A stretch of 64,000 nucleotides of DNA. Origin: Flagellimonas lutimaris (lineage in GTDB: Bacteria > Bacteroidota > Bacteroidia > Flavobacteriales > Flavobacteriaceae). Shown one piece after another: positions 17,455 to 27,104 of this stretch. Positions within the stretch are counted from its first letter, which is position 1. Every line of letters starts with the position of its first letter. Location of the stretch: NCBI RefSeq assembly GCF_003581615.1, contig NZ_QXFH01000072.1, positions 248,001 to 312,000 of the forward strand. The letters are read 5' to 3'. A model generated the notes under the pieces. It was given only the letters and a program-made list of their open reading frames with translations, searched no databases and was not told where the DNA came from. Made by a program: the position numbers and the translations under genes.

Positions 17455-20055
17455 CTATTCTACCAATTCATCTTGATTTCTGAACACTAATTCATCATGA
17501 AAGGAATCCAAGAGTACAATACTGTCGGAAGTAATTCTTCCTGATAGTAACTCTTTCGACAAGTTGTTCAAAACCTCTTTTTGAATCAATCTTTTTACTG
17601 GTCTTGCACCATATTGTGGGTCGTACCCTTTTGCTGCTAGATAGGCAATTGCCTCCTCGGTCGCATCTAAGGTGATGTTCTGTTTGGACAACATTTTTTT
17701 CAAGTTGTCCAATTGAAGCCCTACGATATCCTTAATGTCCGATTTACTCAACGGAGTGAACATGATAATATCATCTATCCGGTTTAAAAACTCAGGCCTA
17801 ATCGTTTTGCGTAGCAATCCCAATACCTCTACTCGAGCTGCTTCGGACGCACTTTCCACATCTATGGCATCTTCAAACTTCTCTTGGATGATATGGCTAC
17901 CCATGTTACTGGTCATGATAATGATGGAGTTCTTGAAATCCGCCAAGCGACCTTTGTTGTCTGTCAATCTACCTTCATCCAACACTTGCAAAAGAATGTT
18001 GAAGGTGTCTGGGTGTGCTTTTTCAATTTCATCCAATAATATCACGGAATAGGGTTTCCTTCTCACAGCTTCGGTCAATTGTCCGCCTTCATCATAACCC
18101 ACATATCCTGGAGGTGCACCTACCAATCGGCTCACAGAGTGACGTTCTTGGTATTCACTCATATCAATCCGTGTGATGGCATTTTCATCATCGAATAGAT
18201 AGGCGGCCAAAGTTTTGGCCAACTCGGTTTTACCAACCCCTGTAGTTCCTAGGAACAAGAATGAACCAATAGGTTTTTTTGCATCCTGTAATCCGGCGCG
18301 ACTTCTTCTAATGGCATCCGATACCGCCACGATAGCCTCATCTTGACCTACGACACGTTTATGTAGTACATCTTCCAGTTTCAATAGCTTTTCCCTTTCG
18401 CTCTGGAGCATCTTATTTACAGGAATACCGGTCCATTTGGCAACAACCTCGGCAATATCCTCATAGGTCACTTCTTCTTTGATTAGAGTGCCTGCGGATT
18501 GTTGTTCCGCTAGTTCATCCTGAAGTTCTTCCAGTTTCTCCTGTGCTTCCTTGATTTTGCCGTAACGCAATTCGGCTACTTTTCCGTAATCACCATTTCG
18601 CTCTGCACGTTCTGCTTCAAGCTTGTAGTTTTCAATATCCTCTTTTGTCTTTTGAATATTGTCCACAACAGTCTTTTCGCTTTCCCATTTGGCAAATATT
18701 TCGTTTCGTTCTTCCTTAAGGTTGGCCAAATCCAAGTTCAAGGTTTTTAATTTGGCCTTGTCATTTTCCCTTTTAATGGCCTCTATCTCAATTTCCAGCT
18801 GCATTATTTTTCTGTCCATTACATCCAACTCTTCGGGTTTGGAGTTGATTTCCATACGAAGTTTGGAAGCGGCCTCGTCCATTAGGTCGATGGCCTTGTC
18901 GGGCAAAAACCTATTGGTAATGTAACGTTGTGAAAGCTCCACGGCGCCGATTACTGCCTCATCTTTGATGCGTACTTTATGGTGTGCCTCATATTTTTCC
19001 TTGATACCCCTAAGGATAGAAATGGCGCTTTCGGTATCGGGTTCATCCACAATAACTTTTTGGAACCTACGCTCCAGAGCCTTGTCTTTTTCAAAATATT
19101 TTTGGTATTCGTCCAAGGTTGTGGCACCAATTGCTCTAAGTTCACCTCTAGCCAATGCAGGTTTTAAGATATTGGCCGCATCCATTGCTCCTTGTCCACC
19201 CCCGGCTCCAACCAAGGTGTGGATTTCATCAATAAAAAGTACAATGTCACCATCGGATGAGGTAACCTCTTTGATAACGGACTTTAGGCGTTCTTCAAAC
19301 TCGCCTTTGTATTTTGCGCCAGCGATCAACGCTCCCATATCCAAAGAATAAATCACTTTATCCCTAAGGTTTTCTGGGATGTCACCTTGCACAATTCTGT
19401 GGGCCAAACCTTCGGCAATGGCTGTTTTACCAACCCCGGGCTCACCTACCAACATAGGATTGTTTTTGGTACGTCTCGAAAGAATCTGTAAAATCCTTCG
19501 AATTTCTTCATCCCGACCGATTACAGGGTCCAATTTGCCACTATCGGCCAATTCGTTTAGGTTTTTGGCGTATTTGTTCAAAGCATTATAGATGTCTTCA
19601 GCACTTTGGGAAGTTACCTTACCACCTTTGCGAAGTTCTTGTATAGCTGCTTTCAGGTCTTTTTCTGTTACTCCTTGATCCTTGAGAATCTGTGCAATCT
19701 TACTTTTGGATTTAAAAATTGCAAGCAATAGATGCTCTACGGAAACGTATTCGTCATCCATGTTTTTGGCAACAATACCGGCTTCGTTCAAGGTTTTTCC
19801 AGCTTCTCTGGAAAGCATAATATCCCCACCCGAAACTTTGGAAAAGCTTTGGAGTTCCTTGTCCAAAATTTGATCTAGAAGCGTTGTGTTGACGTTTAAT
19901 TTCTTTAAAATGAACGGCAAAACATTTTCATCCACTTCTGCAATGGCTTTGAACAGGTGTTCGTTTTCAATTTGTTGATGCCCCAATTCTTGGGCCATTT
20001 GTTGAGCCCTTTGAACGGCTTCCTGCGATTTTATGGTAAAATTATTAAAGTTCAT
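17455..20055 (-). CDS. clpB: ATP-dependent disaggregase ClpB
   Basis: Hexameric AAA+ chaperone of 866 residues that resolves protein aggregates with DnaK. The Clp N domain comes first (FTIKSQEAVQRAQQMAQ), then AAA-1 with Walker A GEPGVGKT, the long coiled-coil M domain (about 400-530) and AAA-2 with GTTGVGKTEL and RIDMSEY. I chose the ATG at 20055 because the N domain starts there; an upstream TTG would add 13 residues. The promoter region shares a bipartite motif with dnaK. A terminator follows the stop. Confidence 0.97.
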   Translation of the reverse strand: MNFNNFTIKSQEAVQRAQQMAQELGHQQIENEHLFKAIAEVDENVLPFILKKLNVNTTLLDQILDKELQSFSKVSGGDIMLSREAGKTLNEAGIVAKNMDDEYVSVEHLLLAIFKSKSKIAQILKDQGVTEKDLKAAIQELRKGGKVTSQSAEDIYNALNKYAKNLNELADSGKLDPVIGRDEEIRRILQILSRRTKNNPMLVGEPGVGKTAIAEGLAHRIVQGDIPENLRDKVIYSLDMGALIAGAKYKGEFEERLKSVIKEVTSSDGDIVLFIDEIHTLVGAGGGQGAMDAANILKPALARGELRAIGATTLDEYQKYFEKDKALERRFQKVIVDEPDTESAISILRGIKEKYEAHHKVRIKDEAVIGAVELSQRYITNRFLPDKAIDLMDEAASKLRMEINSKPEELDVMDRKIMQLEIEIEAIKRENDKAKLKTLNLDLANLKEERNEIFAKWESEKTVVDNIQKTKEDIENYKLEAERAERNGDYGKVAELRYGKIKEAQEKLEELQDELAEQQSAGTLIKEEVTYEDIAEVVAKWTGIPVNKMLQSEREKLLKLEDVLHKRVVGQDEAIVAVSDAIRRSRAGLQDAKKPIGSFLFLGTTGVGKTELAKTLAAYLFDDENAITRIDMSEYQERHSVSRLVGAPPGYVGYDEGGQLTEAVRRKPYSVILLDEIEKAHPDTFNILLQVLDEGRLTDNKGRLADFKNSIIIMTSNMGSHIIQEKFEDAIDVESASEAARVEVLGLLRKTIRPEFLNRIDDIIMFTPLSKSDIKDIVGLQLDNLKKMLSKQNITLDATEEAIAYLAAKGYDPQYGARPVKRLIQKEVLNNLSKELLSGRITSDSIVLLDSFHDELVFRNQDELVE

Positions 20056-20077
20056 AGTCTTCGTTTTTCTGTAATAA

Positions 20078-20118
20078 GTCAACAACCTTACCATTGCACA
20101 TACACCGTCAAAATGTCT
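20078..20118 (-). promoter_or_regulatory. Bipartite heat-shock-like control module before clpB
   Basis: On the minus strand AGACATTTTGACG (20106-20118) is followed by exactly 12 bases and then TGGTAAGGTTGTTGAC (20078-20093), 22 bases before the ATG. The same layout with the same spacings precedes dnaK at 48152-48192. TGG-N8-TTG has sigma-54 spacing, but the expected GC at -12 reads GA. A second related dyad, TGACTAAATGTCC, lies at 20138-20150 with its centre 32 bases further upstream. Confidence 0.6.
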
Positions 20119-20161
20119 GATAAATCCAGTAAATACAGGACATTTAGTCAGTTGTAAGCTT

Positions 20162-20193
20162 TTTGCTCACTTACGACTTATCCCATAAATTTG
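20162..20193 (+). promoter_or_regulatory. Bacteroidota-type promoter for ytxJ
   Basis: TTTG at 20162-20165 and TAAATTTG at 20186-20193 match the -33 and -7 boxes with a 20-base spacer. The -7 box ends 4 bases before the ATG, so the transcript would be leaderless or nearly so. Confidence 0.45.
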
Positions 20194-20197
20194 CAAT

Positions 20198-20587
20198 ATG
20201 GGAATATTTGACAGTGTCTTCGGAAAGAATGAAAAAACCGTTAAGAAAAAGAATGGATTGCCTTGGATTCAATTGGAATCCATTAACCAGTTGGAAGCAA
20301 TTGCTGAAAACTCAAAAAACAAAACACAAGTTATATACAAGCACTCCAGTACTTGCGGAATTAGTAGGATGGTATTGGGCATGTTTACGGATAGGTATGA
20401 TACAGATTTAAACATTGACCTGTATTTTCTGACGATTCAGAACCATAGAGATGTGTCCAACGCAATAGAAGATAAATTTGCAGTTCGGCACGAATCACCG
20501 CAATTGTTGGTCGTTAAAAATGAGGCAGTAGTTTTTCACACTTCTCATGGCGCCATTGCGGACACCGATTTTACAAAGTATCTGTAA
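20198..20587 (+). CDS. ytxJ: Bacillithiol system redox-active protein YtxJ
   Basis: Thioredoxin-fold protein of 129 residues of the YtxJ family, linked to bacillithiol redox control. The single active cysteine is in YKHSSTCGISRMVL near residue 50, where thioredoxin has CxxC, as expected for a monothiol bacilliredoxin-like protein. HESPQLLVVKNEAVVFHTSHGAI is the conserved C-terminal half. Divergent from clpB across 142 bases. Confidence 0.9.
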   Translation: MGIFDSVFGKNEKTVKKKNGLPWIQLESINQLEAIAENSKNKTQVIYKHSSTCGISRMVLGMFTDRYDTDLNIDLYFLTIQNHRDVSNAIEDKFAVRHESPQLLVVKNEAVVFHTSHGAIADTDFTKYL

Positions 20588-20605
20588 GAGAATTGAAGAA
20601 TTTTA

Positions 20606-20660
20606 TGTCAGTTCGAGCACAGTCGAGAATTTAAAGCATCTCGACTGTACTCGTGTGACA
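20606..20660. repeat. Full palindromic TCGAG-type intergenic element
   Basis: Left arm TTCGAGCACAGTCGAGA after TGTCA, right arm TCTCGACTGTACTCG before TGTGACA, about 22 bases each with a 10-base loop and few mismatches. It lies between the convergent ytxJ and lipoprotein genes, where it could also act as a terminator. A half copy is at 8569-8596. Scattered copies would fit a REP-like family. Confidence 0.8.
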
Positions 20661-20666
20661 CTATTT

Positions 20667-21851
20667 TTAATTGAACTGATATTGGGAGACAATGCTCTTA
20701 AGACGTGCCTTGAGGTCTTCTCCTGCATCGTACACCATTTGTTCATTGGAAGGAAAGGCGACTTCCCTAGCATTTAAGTATAACATTAAATCATCTTCCA
20801 GTGCTCTTTTATCACCTTGGTAATTAGCGAAAATGTGTTCAAATATAAATTCACTCGATAGGGGATAGGAGTTGATTTCCTGTCCATTTCTCAAGTCAGT
20901 GAAACTAATTTTAGCGCCAATTTGTGCACTTTTAGTCTGGGTAAATTGGAACAATTTACAAGTAACCGTTCTCATCTTATCCACTTTTATTTTGTTGCCC
21001 AAGCTATCTTTTACAACATTTCCATCATTATCCAACAGATATTGCCATCCATCTTTAATTTGCCTTTCCTTTATTACTTGGGTCTCATTAATACGTTCTG
21101 GTGATACATTGATTTCCATAAAATCAAGATTCATCGCGTAATCGTATTTAACGTTTTTCAATGGATTGGTATGGTATTGCAACCAGAAGTTATCAATGCC
21201 AAAGGCATTAAAATCCAACAACTCAGTTTCCAAGCGCTCTGGGATTATTTGTTGTGTTTGGTTTGCGATATCAACTCTTACAAACTCCAATCCCTTGTTA
21301 TAGGCTTCATCCATTTTTGCCACAGTTTCCCTGTAGCCCGGATTTATTTCCTGTAAATACTTTAAATCTTCGTAGGCATTTCTATAATCCGCTTTGTACT
21401 TAGCAGAAGCCAGTAAATTCAAAGCATTTTGGTACAAGTGCTCGGAAAGATCGTCCTTGGTGTTCAATATTTTGTTATCGTAGTTCACAAAATTGAACTT
21501 GGCCGTTCTGCCTTCTTCATTGATGTACAAAGGCAACAATGGTCTAATGCGCTGTTGAATCTGCTTTAGATGCAAGTATTTATTATAAATGGTTTCCAAG
21601 TTGGCTGGATTTCCATCGTTCTGTAGAAAGGAAATTTCTTGTTGCTCTCTTGCAGTATTCTTTGCAAATGCTTCTTCCAGCAAAATAATGTATTCTTGAT
21701 GCCCTTTTTTGGTCTTGTTGTCGGCCAAGTTTTTAATGGCCTTGTTCATTGCTGCCGAATAATTCCCTGTGTTCAGGGCTTCTTGAGTTTTCTTTACACC
21801 ACTACAGGCGCTAAACACTATAATTGCGGTTAAGAGTATAATTTTTTTCAT
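20667..21851 (-). CDS. Lipoprotein of unknown function
   Basis: Predicted outer- or inner-membrane lipoprotein of 394 residues; the chosen start gives MKKIILLTAIIVFSAC with a lipobox cysteine. The first half is helical with tetratricopeptide-like spacing (LNTGNYSAAMNKAIKNLAD, LLASAKYKADYRNAYEDL), and the second half is beta-rich. I do not recognise a named family, although similar lipoproteins seem common in Flavobacteriaceae. Convergent with ytxJ; divergent from glyA. Confidence 0.8.
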   Translation of the reverse strand: MKKIILLTAIIVFSACSGVKKTQEALNTGNYSAAMNKAIKNLADNKTKKGHQEYIILLEEAFAKNTAREQQEISFLQNDGNPANLETIYNKYLHLKQIQQRIRPLLPLYINEEGRTAKFNFVNYDNKILNTKDDLSEHLYQNALNLLASAKYKADYRNAYEDLKYLQEINPGYRETVAKMDEAYNKGLEFVRVDIANQTQQIIPERLETELLDFNAFGIDNFWLQYHTNPLKNVKYDYAMNLDFMEINVSPERINETQVIKERQIKDGWQYLLDNDGNVVKDSLGNKIKVDKMRTVTCKLFQFTQTKSAQIGAKISFTDLRNGQEINSYPLSSEFIFEHIFANYQGDKRALEDDLMLYLNAREVAFPSNEQMVYDAGEDLKARLKSIVSQYQFN

Positions 21852-22100
21852 ACTGGTCAACTTTATTGGTTGTGATTGGGAATTCAATAGCTGTGCCAAA
21901 AATCCTCAAACTATAAACGCAAAAGGATGAACGGTAGTATATTTTGGATAAAAAGCTTAAAAATAGTAGCCTCTGGGGTTTATTTCCTTTTTTTAAAATT
22001 GTTAATTGCCGTTTGATAAAATTACGCTCCAATTATTTTTTTATGAATGAAAATCCCCTTTCAATTCGTAATTTTAGCCCCTTAATTAAACAAAGGGCAA

Positions 22101-23375
22101 ATGCAACGAGACCATAAGATTTTTGAACTGATAGCGCAAGAGAAAGACAGACAGTTGGAAGGTATTGAATTGATAGCTTCTGAAAACTTTGTAAGTCCAC
22201 AGGTAATGGAAGCGGCAGGCTCCGTACTTACAAACAAATATGCAGAAGGGTATCCAGGAAAACGTTATTATGGTGGTTGCGAAGTGGTTGACCAAGTGGA
22301 GCAGTTGGCCATTGACCGCGCCAAGGAATTATTTGGTGCTGTTTACGCCAACGTTCAGCCACACTCAGGCTCACAGGCCAATGCATCGGTTTACCATGCT
22401 TGCCTAAACCCTGGCGATACTATTTTAGGTTTCGATTTGTCCCATGGTGGTCACTTGACCCATGGTTCGCCGGTTAACTTCTCCGGAAAATTATACAACC
22501 CTGTTTTCTACGGAGTGGATGAAGAAACAGGAATGCTGAATTATGATAAAATCCAGGAAGTCGCTGATAAGGAAAAGCCCAAATTGATTATTGCCGGTGC
22601 ATCTGCCTATTCCAGAGATATTGATTTTAAACGTTTCAGGGAAATCGCGGATAGTGTTGGAGCCTTGTTGTTGGCCGATATTTCGCATCCTGCTGGTTTG
22701 ATAGCCAAAGGAATTTTAAACGACCCAATCCCACATTGCCATATTGTTACCACTACAACCCATAAAACATTGCGCGGACCTCGCGGTGGTCTTATTTTGA
22801 TGGGTGAAAACTTCGAAAATCCATTTGGTATTAAGCTGAAGAACGGAAATTTAAGAAAAATGTCAGGTCTGTTGGATTTGGCAGTATTCCCAGGTAATCA
22901 AGGAGGACCGTTGGAGCATATTATCGCTGCCAAAGCCATTGCTTTTGGAGAAGCTCTTTCCGATGAGTTCTTGCATTATATGGTACAGGTAAAGAAAAAT
23001 GCCGCTGCCATGGCCAAAGCCTTTATGGACAAAGAGTACAAAGTAATTTCTGGTGGCACGGACAATCATATGATGTTGATTGACCTTAGAAACAAGGATA
23101 TTTCAGGCAAGGAAGCCGAACAAGTTTTGGTTAAGGCGGATATTACTGCCAATAAAAATATGGTTCCTTTTGATGATAAATCACCGTTTATTACTTCGGG
23201 AATTCGTTTTGGAACATCGGCAATTACAACAAGAGGTCTCAAAGAAGCCGATATGGAAACCATTGTTAGTTTTATTGATGAGATCATCACTGATGCCGAG
23301 AACGATAAAAAAGTCGCTGAAATAAAACAAAAGGTCAACGATTTAATGAAATCGCGACCTTTGTTCAGTGCTTAG
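22101..23375 (+). CDS. glyA: Serine hydroxymethyltransferase
   Basis: PLP enzyme of 424 residues interconverting serine and glycine with tetrahydrofolate as one-carbon carrier. The N-terminus has [12 protein letters not shown] sequence ([20 protein letters not shown]), [15 protein letters not shown], and the PLP lysine in [14 protein letters not shown]. The full length is normal. The upstream gap of 249 bases has no recognisable riboswitch or strong promoter box. Expressed as a single gene. Confidence 0.97.
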   Translation: MQRDHKIFELIAQEKDRQLEGIELIASENFVSPQVMEAAGSVLTNKYAEGYPGKRYYGGCEVVDQVEQLAIDRAKELFGAVYANVQPHSGSQANASVYHACLNPGDTILGFDLSHGGHLTHGSPVNFSGKLYNPVFYGVDEETGMLNYDKIQEVADKEKPKLIIAGASAYSRDIDFKRFREIADSVGALLLADISHPAGLIAKGILNDPIPHCHIVTTTTHKTLRGPRGGLILMGENFENPFGIKLKNGNLRKMSGLLDLAVFPGNQGGPLEHIIAAKAIAFGEALSDEFLHYMVQVKKNAAAMAKAFMDKEYKVISGGTDNHMMLIDLRNKDISGKEAEQVLVKADITANKNMVPFDDKSPFITSGIRFGTSAITTRGLKEADMETIVSFIDEIITDAENDKKVAEIKQKVNDLMKSRPLFSA

Positions 23376-23392
23376 TATTTGCTTGTGGAATT

Positions 23393-24055
23393 TTATTCAA
23401 AGAGGAAAATGCTCTCATCATATAATTTCTTTTTGTGAAGAGAGTAAATCAAAGCTTCATGCTCCTGTCTTTTGTCAAAATATAGGCCCCAGTAGTCGAA
23501 ATATCCACATTTGGTGTTCATTTCAGATGTATTTGAGGGAACGGAAGTATCTTCAAAAACAGGAACAAAAATTTCATGGGGCATTTCAGTCAGTCCTTTG
23601 GTAAAATAAATAAAATGCTTACCGATTGCGGTTAGAATTTTACTTGCTTGTTCGGCGATACCGTTCTTGTATAATTTGGCTATAATAATTGAGGTGTCCT
23701 TAAAATGTAGTGAGAGTTCCAAAATGTCAGTGGGATACGAACTTTTTTTATTAAGGGTTTCCAGAGCTTTCTTCAAAGATTTTGAGATGTTGGAACGACT
23801 TTCTTCTGCAAAATTATAATTACCCCAATCACCATTGTTGAAATGGCGAATGCATTCCCCAATTCCAAAATTGTGGTAAAGATCTATTACCAAACCTGTC
23901 CTGTTGTTTTGAGAATCGTGCTTGAATTGGACCTTGGCAGTGGCAAAAAAGTATTTTTCAAGGACAAGGAGAAAGTCATCAAGTCCATCTGTAGCCTCGT
24001 AGGTTTTTGGACCGTTGTTTTTGTGATTACTATTAGGTTTATTTGATGATGACAT
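23393..24055 (-). CDS. Conserved-looking protein of unknown function
   Basis: Soluble protein of 220 residues without signal peptide or membrane segment; I do not recognise the family. The N-terminus is Asn/Ser/Lys-rich and flexible (MSSSNKPNSNHKNNGPK). The rest is mixed, with FLLVLEKYFFATAKVQFKH, LELSLHFKDTSIIIAKLYKNG and a Cys/aromatic patch CGYFDYWGLYFD. It lies at the downstream end of the minus-strand signalling block, 179 bases after the response regulator, and may be an independent unit. Confidence 0.65.
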   Translation of the reverse strand: MSSSNKPNSNHKNNGPKTYEATDGLDDFLLVLEKYFFATAKVQFKHDSQNNRTGLVIDLYHNFGIGECIRHFNNGDWGNYNFAEESRSNISKSLKKALETLNKKSSYPTDILELSLHFKDTSIIIAKLYKNGIAEQASKILTAIGKHFIYFTKGLTEMPHEIFVPVFEDTSVPSNTSEMNTKCGYFDYWGLYFDKRQEHEALIYSLHKKKLYDESIFLFE

Positions 24056-24234
24056 GTGGTGTTGATTGAATTTTAATATTCCTTCAACATAAAATTAGGA
24101 TGAATCTTTCGCACTGGATTAAAGATTATCCTTAAAAATTCTGGGGTTTTTCCCTTGTTTGTAAGATTTTTATGGGTTTTTGGCTTTAAACCAACCACAA
24201 AATGTCTAACGAGATGAGTTTTTGGCTTTCAGGC

Positions 24235-24903
24235 TTAAATAAACCCTCTATTTTTTGCAGCCAAAATAAGGGCTAAATCATTTTCATTTTCCGTCCCAAA
24301 CAATGTTTTCAAATGTCTTTTTCGATTTTCAATGGAGGAGGGGGAAAGCCTAATAAATTTTTCTAGGTCCTTGTTCTTTGTACCCTTGGAAAGATGGTAA
24401 AGTATCTGTTTGTCCTTTTCGTCTATTTCAATGTCATTGGCCATCTTTTTCCTGATGGCGCCCAGCGCTTTGGAAGAATAATAGGGAGGGTCGAGCATTA
24501 TAGTCTTTACCGCATCTTCCAATGTTTTGGGGTCAATATCAGTTTTAACCAAATATCCATCTGGGTCAACAGATTTTAGAATGCTGTTAATCCTAAAATT
24601 ATCACTGAAGGATGACATGAAAACAATTTTACTTTCAGGGACAATCTTACGGGCCAAAATTCCCAAGTCCTCACCTGTGTAGGGCTGGTCTTCATTAGGA
24701 GCAAACAATTGAACATCCAGAAATAATATGTCGTATTTAAAAGTATTTACAGAATCCTCAATAAGTTTTTTACCGGTGTGATAGGAGGTAGCGGTATCTA
24801 CTATAATATTGTATCCATCAAACTCAATGCCCTCGAGTATAAACTTGTACCCGAGCATTGTCATTTCATGATCGTCTATTGCTAGTATTCTCAGTGTTTT
24901 CAT
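24235..24903 (-). CDS. Response regulator, NarL-like
   Basis: Response regulator of 222 residues. The receiver has acidic D10/D11 and phosphoacceptor D63 in LFLDVQL, S in VFMSSFS, and K in GYLVKTD (the usual KP is KT). The C-terminal region has the pattern of a LuxR-type helix-turn-helix in LYHLSKGTKNKDLEKFIRLSPSSIENRKRHL. It lies 29 bases downstream of the TPR sensor kinase and is its likely partner. Confidence 0.88.
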   Translation of the reverse strand: MKTLRILAIDDHEMTMLGYKFILEGIEFDGYNIIVDTATSYHTGKKLIEDSVNTFKYDILFLDVQLFAPNEDQPYTGEDLGILARKIVPESKIVFMSSFSDNFRINSILKSVDPDGYLVKTDIDPKTLEDAVKTIMLDPPYYSSKALGAIRKKMANDIEIDEKDKQILYHLSKGTKNKDLEKFIRLSPSSIENRKRHLKTLFGTENENDLALILAAKNRGFI

Positions 24904-24932
24904 GGTAGGTTTCCTTCTTAAATTTGGGGGAT

Positions 24933-27017
24933 TTATACGTTTATTGCTTCTGTTTTGTCCGAAATTTCAAATTCAACGTATTTGGCCGGAATCATAACCT
25001 TTATAGTGGTTCCTTTTTCGGGTTTACTGTCGATATCCAAAACTCCTTTAATCTTTTTGACTCTTGAAATAATGTTTCTAAGGCCAATTCCTTTCTTTTT
25101 TCTTTTGGGGTCAAAACCAACACCATCATCTGTAATGGTAAGCTTTAGATTATCGTCCATGGATTGAAAGGAAATGGACACGTTTTTACTTTTTGCGTGT
25201 TTAACACAATTTTTCAGGGATTCTTGAACTATCCTGTAAGCATTTATTTTGATGTCTCCCAGTAAACTGTCCCAATGTACCTTCTTGTCGTAAACGAAGG
25301 AACATGAAATACCGGATGATTTTTGTATGCCATCAATCATGTCTTCTAGCGACACGATAAAATTATGAAATTTTTCGTACGAAGCGTGATTCAATTCATG
25401 GGAAATTGTACGTATTTCCTCTTCTAGTTCCCGTAGTTTCTCAATAAGGGCGGCCCGTTGTTCAATTGATGCCTGATCTTCGCGATTGTTCAAACCGCTT
25501 AATATTAGTCGTATGCCTAGCATTTCGCCCAAAATACCGTCGTGCAGCTCTTCAGAAATACGTTTCTGCTCCAATTGTTTCCCCTCCTCAAACTTTCCTT
25601 GTTGGGAAAGCATTAAATTATAGATTTCTTGGTTGCTTTCCTGCTGTTTTTGTCTAAACTTAAGTTGGTTGTTGCTTACATAAAGGGAAACAATGGCCAT
25701 AAACCCAATTCCAAAAATGATAAGGAGCATTGCGGCATATACCCATACCTGCTTTTCCTTTGCCAAGATTTGATTTTCTTCGATAATATCGTCCGTCTCC
25801 ATACGGATTCGGGCAAATTTATCTCTTTTGGTACGTTCTTCCTCACTTATGGCCTCGTCCAGTAGGTAGTATTCTTCAAAATAGGATTGTGAATTAACGG
25901 GGTCTAGCCTATTCAATAATCTTAAAGCATCCAAGGAACGGTCGTTGTTGTAGGTTTCCTTGGCAATAGCATATGCTTCTTTGGCTTCATCTATTGCTTC
26001 TTCGGTATTTCCTTTTGCAGCTGATAGTTCAGCATTATAATAATGCAGTCGAGCCCTATCGTATTTATCACCAGATTCGACATTGAACATAAATGCTTCG
26101 TGAAGGAGCTCATTGGCCTTTTCTGTGTCGTTGTCCGCTTTTAGGATGGAATAAGACAGGCTACCCAATGCTTTTTCATAGGTTTCTGGCTTTTCCTCTT
26201 TTAAATTTGGGCTGGAAAGTAGTTGTTGATAAACTTGCTTAGCCCTACCAAAATTTTCGGTGTTCAAGTAAACACTGGCAATATTATTTTGGTTTTGCAG
26301 GATTAAATCGACTTTGTTATTTCTTGTAGATTTATCCAAATACTCTCGCGCTTTTTCGTAAGATTTTAGCGCTTTGTCGCTATCACCTATACCATTTGCT
26401 AACATTCCAAGGGCCGAATAACTATTATAAAGCCTGTAATTATCTTCTAGCTCATCAAATATTTTAATAGCTGTTGTAGCACTGATTTCCCCTCCCAAAT
26501 AGTCTTTATAGGAATCTTGTAGTCGTGCCATATTATAATACATTCGGGCTCTTAGCGATTTTGATGTGGAATCTGCCGGTAATTGCTCAAAACTTTTCAA
26601 CGCTTTTTTATAATGGTAAAAGGAACTGTCCGTAACCCCATGGGAATTGAAAAAGGACGCTAAATCCCAATGTGAATATCCTAGAACGGTATTTTCGTTC
26701 AAGTTTTGCGACATTTTCAACAATAATGTATTGGTTCTCCTAAACTCCAAGGAATCTTCTAATTTTTTATAGGCAAGTGAAATTTCTGAAAGTTGTTTTA
26801 ACTGAACTGTATCCTGCGATAATTCAGTAGTCAGTTTTTCGGCATCTGTTAAGTATGCTTTTTTGTCTTGTAACGGCAGCTCCTTGGCTGTTTTGGCAAT
26901 ATTCACCAATTCTTTTATGGAATCTACCTTAGGATTGGAAATAGGTTCTTTTTGAGGGGTCTGCCTTTCACATCCCCAAAAAACAATTAGCAAAATTATG
27001 TAGGTTCTGTTTTTCAA
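24933..27017 (-). CDS. TPR-containing sensor histidine kinase, probably a lipoprotein
   Basis: Sensor kinase of about 694 residues. No ATG is available at the N-terminus. TTG at 27017 gives (M)KNRTYIILLIVFWGCERQ, a good lipoprotein signal; TTG at 27044 would add nine residues. About 400 residues of tetratricopeptide repeats follow, then a transmembrane helix (VWVYAAMLLIIFGIGFMAIV). The HisKA_3 dimerisation domain has His in EELHDGILGEMLG, and the ATPase domain has DDGVGFD and GIGLRNI. The start lies just after a terminator hairpin, which limits how it can be transcribed. Its regulator gene follows. Confidence 0.88.
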   Translation of the reverse strand: MKNRTYIILLIVFWGCERQTPQKEPISNPKVDSIKELVNIAKTAKELPLQDKKAYLTDAEKLTTELSQDTVQLKQLSEISLAYKKLEDSLEFRRTNTLLLKMSQNLNENTVLGYSHWDLASFFNSHGVTDSSFYHYKKALKSFEQLPADSTSKSLRARMYYNMARLQDSYKDYLGGEISATTAIKIFDELEDNYRLYNSYSALGMLANGIGDSDKALKSYEKAREYLDKSTRNNKVDLILQNQNNIASVYLNTENFGRAKQVYQQLLSSPNLKEEKPETYEKALGSLSYSILKADNDTEKANELLHEAFMFNVESGDKYDRARLHYYNAELSAAKGNTEEAIDEAKEAYAIAKETYNNDRSLDALRLLNRLDPVNSQSYFEEYYLLDEAISEEERTKRDKFARIRMETDDIIEENQILAKEKQVWVYAAMLLIIFGIGFMAIVSLYVSNNQLKFRQKQQESNQEIYNLMLSQQGKFEEGKQLEQKRISEELHDGILGEMLGIRLILSGLNNREDQASIEQRAALIEKLRELEEEIRTISHELNHASYEKFHNFIVSLEDMIDGIQKSSGISCSFVYDKKVHWDSLLGDIKINAYRIVQESLKNCVKHAKSKNVSISFQSMDDNLKLTITDDGVGFDPKRKKKGIGLRNIISRVKKIKGVLDIDSKPEKGTTIKVMIPAKYVEFEISDKTEAINV

Positions 27018-27050
27018 GTTGAATATGTTATTTAACAAATCCAAGGTAAC

Positions 27051-27083
27051 AAAAAAGCCCCAAATCGTTTAAGGTTTGGGGCT
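27051..27083 (-). terminator. Terminator or attenuator before the TPR kinase gene
   Basis: AGCCCCAAA and TTTGGGGCT are perfect 9-base arms around a 10-base loop, followed on the minus strand by six T. The T-tract ends 7 to 34 bases before the possible kinase starts. Confidence 0.85.
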
Positions 27084-27104
27084 GTAATCAAAATATATGT
27101 TTAA

